Below, in pieces: positions 1-12,000 of a stretch of DNA of 64,000 nucleotides. Made by a program: the position numbers and the translations under genes. The notes under the pieces are model-generated. The model was given only the letters and a program-made list of their open reading frames with translations, had not been told where the DNA came from and did no database searches. The DNA comes from Casuarius casuarius (Eukaryota; Chordata; Aves; Casuariiformes; Casuariidae), in contig PTFA01000112.1 of the NCBI GenBank assembly GCA_003342895.1, positions 921,052 to 985,051 on the forward strand, written 5' to 3'. Numbering within the stretch: the stretch's first letter is position 1; each line of letters starts with the position of its first letter.

Positions 1-2377
1 CCAGCCGCCCGGTGGCTCCTTGCTGGGCGGGCCTGGCCTGCGCTCGGGGGTCGGTGGCCGGGGGGTGGTGCGTGCGGGCCCGGGCCGTGCCCGGTGAGCC
101 GCCGTGAGAAGCTGGCGCCTAGATGCGTTAGGAGGTTGTCTTCCTTTCGTGACATCCTCTGAGGTCTGGGAAGCTGCTTCTCTCTTGTTCTGATTTAAAC
201 TGCGGTTACTCTGTTTCTCCAGGATGAGTCCTTCAAACAGAGCATTATGTGAATCTTAGAATAAAATTACTTTAATCCATTCATGGACTTAAAATAAGTT
301 ATCCATTTTGCTCCTCGGACCCATCTGGATTCACAACGTTGAGCAGTCCAAAGTTTGGGTTCAGTTACCTGGTTGAAGAGGTTGATTTATCTCTGGGTTA
401 ATGCCATATACTGTCATGCCTTAAATACTCAAAGATGATTCAAAACTCCTCATTGTTCTTTATGACTGTAATGAATATTTTGTACAGTTTCCCAAATTAA
501 CGTTATCAGACTCAGATTTTCCTAATACTTCATGTTTCTTTTTCTTCTTTAGTTCGTGGCTGCCCCAGACAGTTCAGTTTCGAGGAAGTCACTGGCAGAC
601 TTCATTGCTGGCATTTAAGGCATCTCTCCCCATGAGGTGACTGCAACTTCCATTGAGTTACATAGACTTCATCCTTACAGGAATGTAAATTTCCCCAAGT
701 CTAAATTAGTTTTTGAATGTAGATGTTTACATTTAGGACATTATATGTAAAAGCAGCTAAAACTATTAGGTTCTTGAGAGTTTAATGCTAACCTATAAAA
801 TTATTGCATGTACTGTTGTGCTTAGTTGTATTTATTTGCTTGCTCAAGCGCAGAATGCCATTGGAGATGTTCAGATTTAAACTGTGCTCCACAAATCCCT
901 TTTGAGCAACAGCTGAAATGAAAAACTAGCTGAACTGAAAATACTTTAGGTGATATATTAGATAGCCTACATTTATGCACACATGATTTGGTATCTCTGC
1001 TTGTCTTGATGCAACTAGATTTAAAATATCCTGGTAGCTTTTAGCCACTATCAGAGAGACCGTTTCACATCCTACGGGCTGTTTGTTGGTACGCTGTTTA
1101 TATGCAGTGTTGCAGAGACAGTGTGGCCTCTTCTAGACATTTGAACACCAAACTCGAAACTGGGAGCTCCTGCCTTCTAGTACCAATTTGCAACAGTACA
1201 AAATAAGTCAGTTGCCAACCTGTAAATGCTTTATCTCAAAGTTCCCACCTGCAGAGCAGAAGTGACATCCCACAGGACTGTTGTCAGGATTAGTTTGTGT
1301 TTGCGATGTGGCATGTTCTCTTGTGTATACTGGGTTGGCGTGGATAAGTACAACAGTCTGAACCCTGAATTTGGCTTCAAGTGTAGAAATTTTAAAAACT
1401 TGTATAAAATCACCCACTCTCACTGTTTTTTAATGTTAGATGACAGGAGTATTTGCAGATAAACCTGTTACATGTTCTGTTGCACTCTGAGCTAGTTGGA
1501 AACAAGTTCCAGTTCAATTTTTGTGGAACTTCCTAAAGTAATTCTGACCTTTTAGCACAGAACTGGAGGTTGCTCTTCTCAGTTCTGTCTACAGAGAATC
1601 TCATAAAACATACTACATTCTCCTGGAAGTTATATTACTTTAATAAAGATAATGGCTGGAATTTCAATTAGAGACCAAATTAGGCAATGGGAAGGAACCA
1701 TGGCCCCTAGAAAAGTGAAGTCGAAATGCAACTTGCCAGTGCTGAATTCAGTGAGAGCATGCCTTCTTTCATTCATGTAATTATTTCCCTTACTAGAGTA
1801 CAACCAAAGAAGAAGAAGAAAGTAGATATAAAGAGAGAGCAAGCACAGAAGGATCGTATGAAGAAGAAAATAAGGAAGTTGGAAAAAGCTGCCCCAGAAA
1901 TGATTCCAATTGAGGATTTTATAACACCGTCTAAATACTCAGAAAGCAACAGGTAATTAAGACTGTCTTTCACCATGATCTTGCATTTGGGATGGGGTTT
2001 TTTTGGTAATCTGCTCTTCAGGGTGCAAGGAATTTCTCTATTACCATGTTGTTTTATTCTTTATCAGAGTGCGAAGTCTTCCACCTCTGTCTTTTGAGGA
2101 GACTGAAAGAAGAGTTCTTCTTATGAAAAAGTGGTCTCTGTATAAGCAGAAACAAGATGAGGCAGAGAAGAAAGCAATTCAGACTCTTGTAGCGGCTCAA
2201 CAAGAGGCACTAAAGGAACTGCGCCTTGAATCAGAGGAGCTATATCAAGCGGCAATAAAACGAGATGAGGGACTTTTTCCCTTTGAGAGAGAGGGACCTA
2301 ATTACACCCCACCACTTCCTGGTTATGATCCTCCTGAAGGAAAATGCATTGATATCACCAAGGTGTATACACAGTGA
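1..2377 (+). CDS. MRPL40: Mitochondrial ribosomal protein L40 (mL40), 5' end cut off by the window
   Basis: Component of the large subunit of the mitochondrial ribosome. The window opens inside exon 1. Coding segments: exon 1 to 93 (open from base 2, donor GTGAGC at 94), exon 2 553-636, exon 3 1797-1952, exon 4 2068-2377 with stop TGA at 2375. All junctions keep frame. Exon 3 encodes a lysine-rich stretch (QPKKKKKVD) and the family block [17 protein letters not shown]. Exon 4 encodes [23 protein letters not shown] and the C-terminal [22 protein letters not shown], all close to the human protein as I know it. The protein stops right after KVYTQ, whereas human MRPL40 continues for about five residues. 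Exon 1 residues are Gly/Arg/Pro-rich and fit a mitochondrial targeting peptide, but the start codon lies outside the window and exon 1 is the least certain part. Faces C22orf39 tail to tail. Confidence 0.95.
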
Positions 2378-2562
2378 GATGGGAAGAGTTTATTGTTCAC
2401 CTGGTATGAGCTACTAAGCTGGCTGAAGAAGAAAAGAACAGAATGAGAAGGAATGATTCCTTTTGCAGTTCAAAACCCTGTAGGTGTGTGACTGTAATAA
2501 CAAAAAACAAAAACCCACCACGATGCAATGTCTGTTTTTCTTTTAAAACCAACCACCTAGGT

Positions 2563-2568
2563 AATAAA
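2563..2568 (+). terminator. MRPL40: MRPL40 poly(A) signal AATAAA
   Basis: A canonical AATAAA about 190 bases after the MRPL40 stop, implying a short 3'UTR that ends near 2585. No other + strand AATAAA lies between the stop and this site. Confidence 0.7.
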
Positions 2569-2599
2569 ACATCCAACAAAACTGTACTGCTCTAGTTCT

Positions 2600-3631
2600 G
2601 TGCCATGCTAGAACAAGACAAGGAAGTAGTATTTCACTGAATGTTTTCTCTATAGGCTTGTTTCTTGGATCCCTCCGTATGTTCCTGAGCAGCATTATTT
2701 TCTTCTGCATAAACCAGAACTTCTAAGATTCCTATGCTATGAGAAAGGAGTGGCACAGCGATTACATCAGAGTCTGTATTAGAAGAGAGGTAGTAGCTGT
2801 TTTTCCTGCCTTTCTTCTCTTCAGACTTCAGTGAAGTATCTATGCGTATAATGGGGGGGAAATGGATGGAAAACATTCTCTGACAAAGCCAGAAATAAGG
2901 GTGGCTTTTTCTTTTTTATTGCCTTGTAGTATTGTAGTAAGTGTACTTGGTGTGTAAGTAATATTTTAAGTTTCTATTTTTTAACAGTATTTGTTTAAAA
3001 TGAAACAGACCTCTTTTCAATCATTTAAGCTTTTATTTTTGTAGTAACACTGAATACTGCCATAGACATTTAAAAAGAACAAGCACCACTGTCCAAGAGC
3101 ACTTTCACAGAGGCAGGCATGTTTCAGGATCTGCAGCATTGTGCCATCACATGAGAATCTCTGAAGTATGACGTCACTGAATCTGCCTTTTAAATGCCAG
3201 TGGTTATGATTGTCCTGACCTGGCAAGGAGCAGTCCTAGCTTGCTTTTGTTTCCGCAGGTGGCAGGCCTTGGGTGGTGCCTTGCTCCAACAGCATATAAT
3301 GCCAACAGGTCAGGGAAGAAGACCTTGCTGAAGAAGAGCAGTTGGCTCACGCATGTGCTAACTCAAGATCTCTCTGCTTGCACCTCAGTTGGTGAGGAGA
3401 GGTCCTGAAGTGTGAGACAGCAGGAGGAAATCAGAATCAAATTAAGCACTGAATTCTCCCTTTAAAAAATACTGGCTGTTTAAATAAACTTTCAATACTT
3501 CTTGAATGAACGGGTAGGCAACTATACAGGGCACGGCCACAGTTGTATAATTTCAAGATCACATGGAAGAAAAAACAGCATTGTCCTGCACTGTGTATTA
3601 CATACTGACCAAACATGGCAAGATAGTCTTG
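2600..3631. other. Convergent 3' region between MRPL40 and C22orf39
   Basis: No coding signal. It probably holds the 3'UTR of C22orf39 (minus strand), with reverse-complement AATAAA hexamers at 3032-3037 and 2915-2920. If those are used, the two convergent transcripts end a few hundred bases apart without overlapping. Confidence 0.5.
3032..3037 (-). terminator. C22orf39: Candidate C22orf39 poly(A) signal
   Basis: On the minus strand this reads AATAAA, about 600 bases after the C22orf39 stop. A second AATAAA at 2915-2920 is an alternative. No transcript data are available to choose between them. Confidence 0.4.
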
Positions 3632-4812
3632 TTACTTGGGTTTGTCTTGGTCAAGGGGAAGGTACCAGTCGGGTGGTGGGCTCTTCCTGAGCTCCCACAC
3701 TGGAGCATATTTCTGTTTTTCCAGAACTCGGGATCTCTCACTCTTGCACAAAGCTTCCTGAAATACAGGAGGAAATATTACCCAAAATAGTGTTGGATGT
3801 TCAGATCTTACACAGGCTGTTTCCTACCATGACTCTTCGAGATAAATCCAGGAACAGAAGCAACAAATACTAAGTGCCAGGAGACAAGCTTTTAACTGTG
3901 TCATATTTATATTTTGCTTTTGATTGCTCCGTTACTAAGGAAAACCACAAGTTATGTGCTACCCTCCCCAGCTCCCCAGAATTTGCCTGTGCTGGCTACG
4001 AGGAAGACTGCTGCTCCCCTCTGTACTAAAAAAAGTTTGCTCTTCAGTGTTTAAAGGGGCAGGAGTGGAGAGCTCTTCTGGACGCCTCAGGAACGCTGCT
4101 GCCCTGTAGCACGGCAGCCTTTTGTTTTCAGGATAAATTACTAGAACAGCAGAAAAGCTTTTAGGTGCAGACCGTGAAATGATTCATTACAGAAACATTG
4201 CTTTAAAAAAAAGCCATCTTATGGATCCCCTTCCCGACCCAACCGCTGGTTTCTCCAGTTCGTCCTGACAATTTTCCGGCATGCACCACGCTCCCAAGCG
4301 CCGCTACCGCCTCGGGAAGCGAGCAGAAGCGCCGCCCGCGGGTAACGGTCGCGGCGAGGCCCCCGCCGGGCTGCCCCGGGCCAACGGTCGCCGCGCTCTA
4401 ACGGTTCCAGGCGCTCGGCGGGGCCTCACGGGGAGGGGGGAGGGGCGCGGGGCGCAGGGAAGGGGCGTGACCGCGGAGGGGGCGTGGCCCCGCCTGCGAG
4501 GGGCGTGGTCGCGGAGGGGGCGTGGCCGGTACCTGCGCAGCGGCGCCGGCGCCGCTCTCCCAGGCGCGGCAGGCGCTGTAGTCGGCGCGCCACTGCGCGC
4601 AGGACGGCAGCTCGCCGTGCGCGTAGTAGTGGTGGAAGGCGTGGCGGAGGCCCCGGCACTGCTTCCACTCCGCCCAGTAGTCCTCGCACGACCGCGGCGG
4701 CTGGGGACAGACAGACACACAGACAGACAGACGGCGCTCAGCGCAGGCCGCGCCCCCGGCCCCCCGCGGCGCCCCGCGCCCCGCTCACCCGCCACGCCTC
4801 GCCGCCGGCCAT
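3632..4812 (-). CDS. C22orf39: C22orf39 orthologue (PANTS/UPF0545), small twin-CX9C protein
   Basis: Three coding exons on the minus strand: exon 1 4812-4789 (MAGGEAWR, donor GTGAGC), exon 2 4700-4533, exon 3 3757-3632 (stop TAA). Joined they give 105 codons plus stop, the length of the human short isoform. Recognisable blocks are SCEDYWAEWKQCR, HHYYAHGE, LCKSERSRV and SPPPDWYLPL. Cysteines 13/23 and 42/52 form two CX9C pairs separated by 18 residues, the twin-CX9C arrangement typical of small disulfide-bonded helical hairpin (CHCH-like) proteins. The human protein keeps the same spacing. In mouse the product has been reported as a synaptic plasticity regulator; I would not assign a biochemical activity from sequence. 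Exons 1 and 2 are extremely GC-rich and exon 3 is not. The first two exons are bounded by GT-AG sites and the exon 3 acceptor has a clear pyrimidine tract. Confidence 0.93.
4473..4527. repeat. GC-box repeat beside the C22orf39 exon 2 donor
   Basis: An exact 17-base unit, GCGGAGGGGGCGTGGCC, occurs at 4473-4489 and again at 4511-4527 (38-base period), with a shortened copy between them (GAGGGGCGTGGTC). The core GGGCGTGG resembles SP1/KLF GC/CACCC boxes. It lies in intron 2 of C22orf39, directly against the exon 2 donor at 4532. Confidence 0.7.
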
Positions 4813-5400
4813 GCCGCCCCGCCGCCGCAGCTCCTCCCCCGCGGGCAGGCGGACCCCACCCGCCAATCGCCGCGCCGCTTGCGGAGGAACTCTCCCAGCC
4901 TCGCCAATGGGGAGCGCCGGGACAAAGCGGCTGCTGGAACGTCATTCCCTCTCGCGGCGGAGAGCCAATGGCAGCGCGCGCCAGCCGCGGGCGGGGCTGC
5001 GCGGGGAGCACCACCTCCTTCCCCCCCCCAAACATGCACTCCCAGAGGCCGGGCCGCGCACCGGAACCCTCCGCGTGACGCGCTGCCGCGTGCCCGTGAC
5101 GCAAGGAGCAAGCTTCCGCCGGTCCCGGCCCCCCCGCTCCCCCAAGCAGCTCCCAGGCGCTGGAGGCGCGCAGCGGGCAGCTCGCGGGCGGCCGAAATCA
5201 CCACACAAAACCTCGGTTGTTCAGGAGCTTTACTGCACGCAGCGCACTTCGTTAACACGGGCCGCAGCCCCGGCGGAACGGCGCCGCTCCCCTCCCTTCC
5301 GGGGGGCGCGTTGAGGACGGCGCCTTAGGGCGACGCCGCTGTGCCCGCGAGCGGGAGGTGGGACCGCTGTGCGCCGCCACGGGCACCGCAGAGGGGGGGC
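4813..5400 (-). promoter_or_regulatory. C22orf39: CpG-island promoter of C22orf39
   Basis: GC- and CpG-dense sequence immediately upstream of the C22orf39 start. CCAAT boxes lie at 4863-4867, 4904-4908 and 4965-4969, and there are CRE-like TGACG cores near 5077 and 5097. No TATA box is evident, in keeping with a CpG-island housekeeping promoter. The same stretch ends about 600 bases beyond the UFD1 stop, so UFD1 transcription may run towards it. Confidence 0.65.
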
Positions 5401-5973
5401 TCGCGTGCTGTTACATTGCTACACTATGTTACTCTATCTGAACTATTAAAAAGGCATGTTATTAATCCTAAATATTAAAAGCAATTGGGGGGGTCTGTGT
5501 CTCAGAATGATTTGTAACCCAGCACCTGAAGCTAAGATCAAAGAGACTCCCTGCACAAAGGTCTTCCAACACTTAAATGTTAGCCTTCATTTGCACCACA
5601 CCAAAAAGCTTATTGGAAATTGTGGCAGAATAGATAGAGAAGGAAATATCAAGCACAAAGCCACGTGAGACCATCATCACTCGGGATATAAAAGAGGGTA
5701 GGATGTAGTCTAAGAACTGGACCTTTTAGTAAGGTAAAACTCATTGGTTTTGCTTCCCAGGTTTACCTGAGATAAACTTTTCCCTCTTTCCAACACATAC
5801 AAAAAACCCCACTGTTTCAAAATTTCTAGAACTTAATTTTCAGCTGAAAATTAAGACAGTCTTAAGCTCCATTTTCAAACACGAAACCAAAATCTGTAAA
5901 AGTGCTCCTGTGTTGCAAAATGGCCTCTCCTCTCAACTGCAATAACTAAGATCCAATATGCTGCAATTGTTAT
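5401..5973. other. AT-rich spacer between the C22orf39 promoter and UFD1 3' end
   Basis: No exon or RNA gene recognised. It holds a 24-base perfect palindrome at 5832-5855 and may contain an extended UFD1 3'UTR. Confidence 0.5.
5832..5855. repeat. Perfect 24-bp palindrome
   Basis: CTTAATTTTCAG followed directly by its exact reverse complement CTGAAAATTAAG, with no spacer. The flanking bases (A on both sides) do not extend it. It lies about 120 bases beyond the proposed UFD1 poly(A) hexamer. Confidence 0.9.
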
Positions 5974-5979
5974 TTTATT
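5974..5979 (-). terminator. UFD1: Candidate UFD1 poly(A) signal
   Basis: Minus-strand AATAAA only about 30 bases after the UFD1 stop, which would give a very short 3'UTR. Use of a more distal site cannot be excluded. Confidence 0.4.
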
Positions 5980-6009
5980 TTCCTCCTAACTGACTGAAGG
6001 TTCCACAAC

Positions 6010-9000
6010 TTATGGTTTTCTTCCCTTTTTGCGCAGGGATTGGCCTTCTCCTGAAAAGGCAATAAACCGGCTTCCAGATTCATCCTGAATAAAGGAAGGA
6101 GAAAAGGTTGTTACCTGTTTAAGTTCTTTGCTCACTCCTTGTGTGATACAAGCTGAACAATCACCAGAAAGAGCATCCTATCGCAGCAGCAACAGACTGT
6201 AAACATTCCACATCCTTATCTGCATAATAACCACTTTCTTCCTTCAAAAAAATATAAGCATTTCAGTGACCTTTCACCAACGTAATACAAGTATGCACTG
6301 GCTTATCAGACTTACATAAGGCTATTCTTCCATCAGCAAGCAAGGACATAAGAGCTTGCTTTCATCTACATGAAACTTAATAATAGCACTTTTTAACAGC
6401 AGTTCTCTGTGAAAAGTCAAGTATAGAGAGAGGAACCACAAACTCAGACAATGGTTCCACTGTCCTTCAGCAAGAAGCAATTATTGCCAAATAAGACATT
6501 CCTGCTTTACCTAGGGCAATGTTTTTTCAACTCCAGACTACCTCTATGGGATGCATGAAAAGTCACTATTACAGCCATCAGCTGGTGAGGCCATATGCTG
6601 AAGCAGATGAGGGAACAGATTCAGACTAAATAAAACAAGGACCCAACATAACTAGAGGAATGAGCAAAACAAGGCAGTGCAAATATGGGAACATACAACT
6701 GGGACAGGACTTGTTAATTCAGTTCGCTTTTCAGTTAATCTTTCCCTTGGCTGTATCTTCTCAATTGTTCTGCTCTTAGATATACAACATCATCAAATAA
6801 GAAAAGTGAACTATTCCAAACAGGTCTGCTAGAATCGGCAAGCAATGCAGACCACTTTGGAGACAGATGTCTGAGCTGTCACATATTCTGCATAAGATTA
6901 TCAAGATCAAACTTTATGTACCTCTTCAACTTTCTTAACTAGCGGACGTGAGTTTCTAATGAATGTGATTCTACCAATCTTGAAGTCATAGTTGGGTATT
7001 CCTCTGGAAAAGAAGCATGGAAATAGTATAATAAAGAAGAAATTTTATACAATGAAACATCCAGTAGACAACAGTGAGACCTATTCTATGCTTTTCAATG
7101 CTATACCAATGCCTGCTACAAAATTTTCATTACCAAATAATCCTAAACTACTGCATTATTTCCTGAAGGTAGGCATACATTGCATGCAGAAAATAATCAG
7201 ATACTGAAGCTGATGCACAAGCTTGGCTGTGGGCATGTTTCCACAGGGCTGTGGGCATGTTTCCACAGTGTCTATGGTTTTGGACACCCTTTCCAGAAGG
7301 GTTCAAGTTTTATTGAGACATGGATAAATGAAAATAAAACAACACAGGAACCACATCCCCCTGCCCCACTTCCACAAGACCACTTCTATTAAGTCTGAAT
7401 CTACAAGCTTGCTTCTAAGGGGAAAAAAAAATTACATGGTCTGTCTCTGGCTATCTGCCCAACTCAAAAAAGATCTCACTCTAGGCCAAATTTCATTTTA
7501 GAAAATCAGCAGGGTTCTGTGCCTCACTGGATGTAGCTCATCAGCCCCAGCCTAGACCTGCTGCCTCTGCCTCCTTGTCTTCTACAGAGCAAGAGCTAAG
7601 AGAGTTTTGGCAGCATTTATTAACTTGGGATCTGCACTTTAAGTAGTCAGGAAGATCAGTCAGTCTAGAAAATTAGACTGTGTACTTTTATATGCAAACA
7701 TCTGAGGAAATTAGCTATTTTTTTCCTGCTCCTACAGTATAAACAATGTACTCACACCCTTATCCTTCACTTCCTAAAACTGAATGAGACAGACATACCT
7801 TCGAATGTCTCCTGGTTTAATTGGTGATGGACTAGGCTCAACACCTTTCTTCTTGCCATCCAGTCTGTTCCCAGAACCAGAAAATGCCTGCATATGTACA
7901 AGACATACAATTATGTCTCTATACATTCCACTTCAGAATTACAAATATACTGAGCTTTAACTTGACCATATCTTGTATTTGAAAGCACACTGCACAGGAA
8001 CATTATATTCCCTATAAAAATTACCATCATTTTTATTTATTTGACTCAGTATTTTTAGTACGTATAAGCCGATGATCCCTAGGTGTAGGAGTACGTTTCA
8101 GTCTCCTGTTTAAAGACTGGCCTTTAAAGGTCGTATAGTTACAGGCCACAGGCATCAATCACAAACCATCAACAAAGGTGACCTACTTTCTGAAAAGCAG
8201 GTTGTAGGAGTTCCAGCTACTGGGATTGCTAAGTGGAAAGCACACTTACCAGTTAATGAAGAACACCTCTAAGAAGAGGTACTGGTATTTTGCAGTTGTT
8301 TGGAACAGGATTTTGCTTTCCCTCACCATTTACAACATTCAGAAAACAGCAGAAATAGAGGACTTACACGAAATCCTAGGTCACTCACATATCCACTGTG
8401 GTCTGCTTCAACATCCTGTGAGGAGAAAAAACAAGTTACTTCAATATGTGCATGTTGCAATATGAAAATAGTTCCATATATTTCTGACCAAACAAAAATT
8501 TAGCAAGTCTTTAAACCCACTACTCATTTGGAAATGGATTGTTCTAAACAGCCATCTCCTATAACCAAGGCAGATAACTGGTGAAAATGCATTTTGAAGA
8601 ACAGAAGTTTCACTTACTGTAGTCTCTTCATGTTGTGCATTTCTTTCTGGTTCTTTGTACCCCAAAGGAGCATCAAAATCCACCTATTTACGCAGGAAAA
8701 TAAGCATGGTTCTTTTCTTTTAATCATAAGCTTTATACCTCTATTCCTCAGAGCTCCAAAAACTATTGTTCCATTTTAAACTAGAAAGAACTGAGGTTTG
8801 TTAAACACTTTTATCTAGAAAAAGAGAAGACTAAACCTCCCAGGGCTGAGTCTCAGCATGTACTTGAAATGGACCAGGAGAACAGAACCCTACAGTGCAA
8901 TTGGAGACTGAAGGCCAAGACAAGGATATTGAATAAGACTCTTCAGGCTACAAGACAGTATGTTGAAGCTACATACGAGATTCGAGGCACCGCAGGCACC

Positions 9001-12000
9001 TGAAGGCGTATGAAGTGGAGTGCAGCACAACACCACAGGTGTGGTTACAGAGGTACATTGGGTACTCTTGTATGACTCACCTTCCCCACCCCATCTGATT
9101 TTACCTTTCCTACAGCATCAGAGGTGCTTGGTATTCAGTGCTATCAATGGACAACCTTCTCCTTTTAGGGGGTCTCAGTAAAAGCAGACTTTCCACAACA
9201 GCCTTAACTTACATTCATATCACATTCTATGATGGACACGGCCTTATCTGGTTTGGTCTCCATTACCCGAAGTTCATAGATCTGAAAGAGTAATGAATAT
9301 TTTAAGATTGTACATGAGGGAGCACAATTTAAGTAAGAGAAAAGCATAGCTAAACCTTTCCCTTCAGAAAGTTCGAAGTAAATTGAAACACATGTTCTTT
9401 ACATCAGGGACTGGATACCGCAGGGTCTATATAGAACACAAGAACAAAGGTATTAACCTAGACATAAGATTGCTATATCCTGGAGACAGGTAATCTACCT
9501 CTTACTGTCAACCTGTGTTTTTGAAAGCAAATTATGGATTCAGAATAATTTCTGTCCCATGATTTATAAGAACTTCAAAAGCATCAAAATAAGTTTTCTC
9601 TGATGAGTCAAAGACCAGTCTAAATAGCAGCTCAGAGGAGGATTTAATTGCCCCTGTTTTTCAATAGAAAACTTATTGCAAAATCTACCATCCGGGATTT
9701 ACATGTCAACAATATTGCACAGCTCCCTGTTTATTGTTTCTGCAGCAACATCCAACAATTGTGCTTAGTCCGCAACCCCAAATGATCAAACGTGCACATG
9801 GGCTGCCAAAAGCTTTATCCACTAATGCTCATCTATAAAATCTATTCACAAGATGTAGTCAAAATACTTAAGTGGTCGCAATACACTGAAGTGCATTTTT
9901 TTTTAAACATGGAGCAGAATTTCTTTCCTCAGATTGATGGCATCCAAATTAAACCTGCACACATGATGTTGTATACTGTACCTTTTCGTTGTAGTTGATG
10001 GCAATAACATCCCCAGTAGTTAGACAAGCAAAGTTTCTCAATGCATTTTCTAATCTTTGGAGTACGTTAAGATTAAACACATTTGTATTCAATGCAACAT
10101 CAAAGCTTTAAAATTACTAAGTTACAGAACTCTAGTCCTTGATCTCTCAAAGACGGTTTAAAAGCCATCAGACCCACGGACAGCCTTTTAGTAAATATTA
10201 AGGAGTACAACATCATCTGTAGATATTCTAAGGGACACTCAAACTCACTGGACTTTAAGCCAAGATGCATGCTTTCTCACTCTAGACTACACTTTGTGCT
10301 AGCAGCTTGCAACTTCTCTGTACACAAGCCCTCCCTCCTTTTTGTCTTCAGAAAGCGCAGCAGTAGTTACCTGCTACTGGAAAAGCATAAGCAACACCTG
10401 AAAAGCTGACCCTGCTTCATCATCCCAGTTTGGGAGAAAACTTTTGTTCCCTGCTCCATAGTTGAATAGGAAGGATACACAGCTTTGGGATTGGTGATAT
10501 CAAGAAAATCTGGACTCTGTGGCTGAAATTTTGAGTAAGTAGCAACTTGAAGATTAACACTCTCCACTTGTACCAGGCCTCCTTCTTCCAGCAGCAAGTT
10601 CTGCATCATCTGCAAGAATAAAGACAAAGATGCAAACCAGTATCAACAAAACAGATCTTTTTTTATTTTTTTTCCCTTGAATATACCTATATACATTGGG
10701 GCCACCATCTTATCTAAAATCCACCAGTTTACTTCTGTTTTAATTTCAGGAAGACAACAGTCAGGTACATCTTAAAAAGCATACTTAGTTAAAGTCATAC
10801 AGAGGGAAACCTGAGCTGTAACCGAAAGCAGCTGTAGGAACATGACTACCAAAGACATGCAACTTCAGCAAACCATTTGCCTCTAATATTAAACTGGCAA
10901 CTCATTAATCCTGCCCTTCAGGTTCTGACAGTTCAGCATGAGACAACTCACCCAGTGTGGAAGGTAACATATGCCCTCATCAGCCACAAATTCAAGCACT
11001 CCACAGTGCGTCATTCGGTCTGAATTTTTATTGGTCAGCTTAAACAACATGGGGTAAGTAATATTAAGCCGGCCTGGTGAGGAAGAATAAAAAGGATTTT
11101 ATTTGTAATAAAGCCACTAGGAGATTTACAAAGCTTTTAGAGATTGAACATTAACAAGAGAATGGCACAGAGTATAAGAGGAGATCCCCCTCAACCATTA
11201 TTCCAACTCCCCGAAAATACAAATCCAGGAGAGAAAGCAGATACATGAATACTCCATTGCCATTGCACTTAGAGGTTTAAATGCCTCCCCAGCATTTCCC
11301 CAATCTAAGAGATGAGCAGGCAGTGGGTATTAGCAAAAAAAAACACAAGAAAACAAAAAACAAAACAAATCACTATTGTTATGCCCTTGGGCTCCTATCA
11401 GCTAGCTTCAAAAGAATTCTAACATCCCTTGCCTATTTTAAAAGTAAACCCTGAGTTAATTTGTTTCTCAAAGAAATTCTAATAAGGACAAAACTCAGAG
11501 AAGAAAAAAATCCTCTTAAAAGGGGCAATAAACACCATTTAAACTATTAATTCACATATTTTCTTTCCCTCATTTCAAAGTTCATTTTCACTTATTCCGT
11601 CTTTAAAATAAATTTTTCTTCAGAAAAGTGTCCATAACAAGTAGGTTGAGATTAAGAACTCACTAGATTAACTGTAACCATTACACTGTGTATGTTATTA
11701 ATAGTTAATAAGTATAGATTCATGCATCCGGTAGCTTGACACTTCAGATGTCTGTACTTAAAGACAGACAGACTCCCTCAACTTTGAGAAACAAAATACC
11801 CCTCAAAATACATCTTTTGAACAACTTAGTCTCATGCTCTCTGTTTAAGCCAGATTTTAAGAGATAATTAAAAAAAACTCTGATACTTGCTAATGCATAT
11901 GCTTATATTTCTAATGTTCTTATTGCAAAATAACATTTGCACTTACTGAGTTGATCCAAAGCAGATGGTGGCATAATTACTGTAGAAATTAATAAGAGAG

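Noticed and set aside
2003..2067. Upstream extension of the MRPL40 exon 4 frame with its own ATG
   Set aside because: It is intron sequence; the acceptor TTATCAG at 2067 and the family alignment place the exon start at 2068.
4281..5328. Several reading frames of 100-276 codons on both strands in the C22orf39 CpG island
   Set aside because: GC-rich DNA has few stop codons; the frames overlap on both strands, are Arg/Pro/Ala-rich and contradict the well-supported C22orf39 exons.
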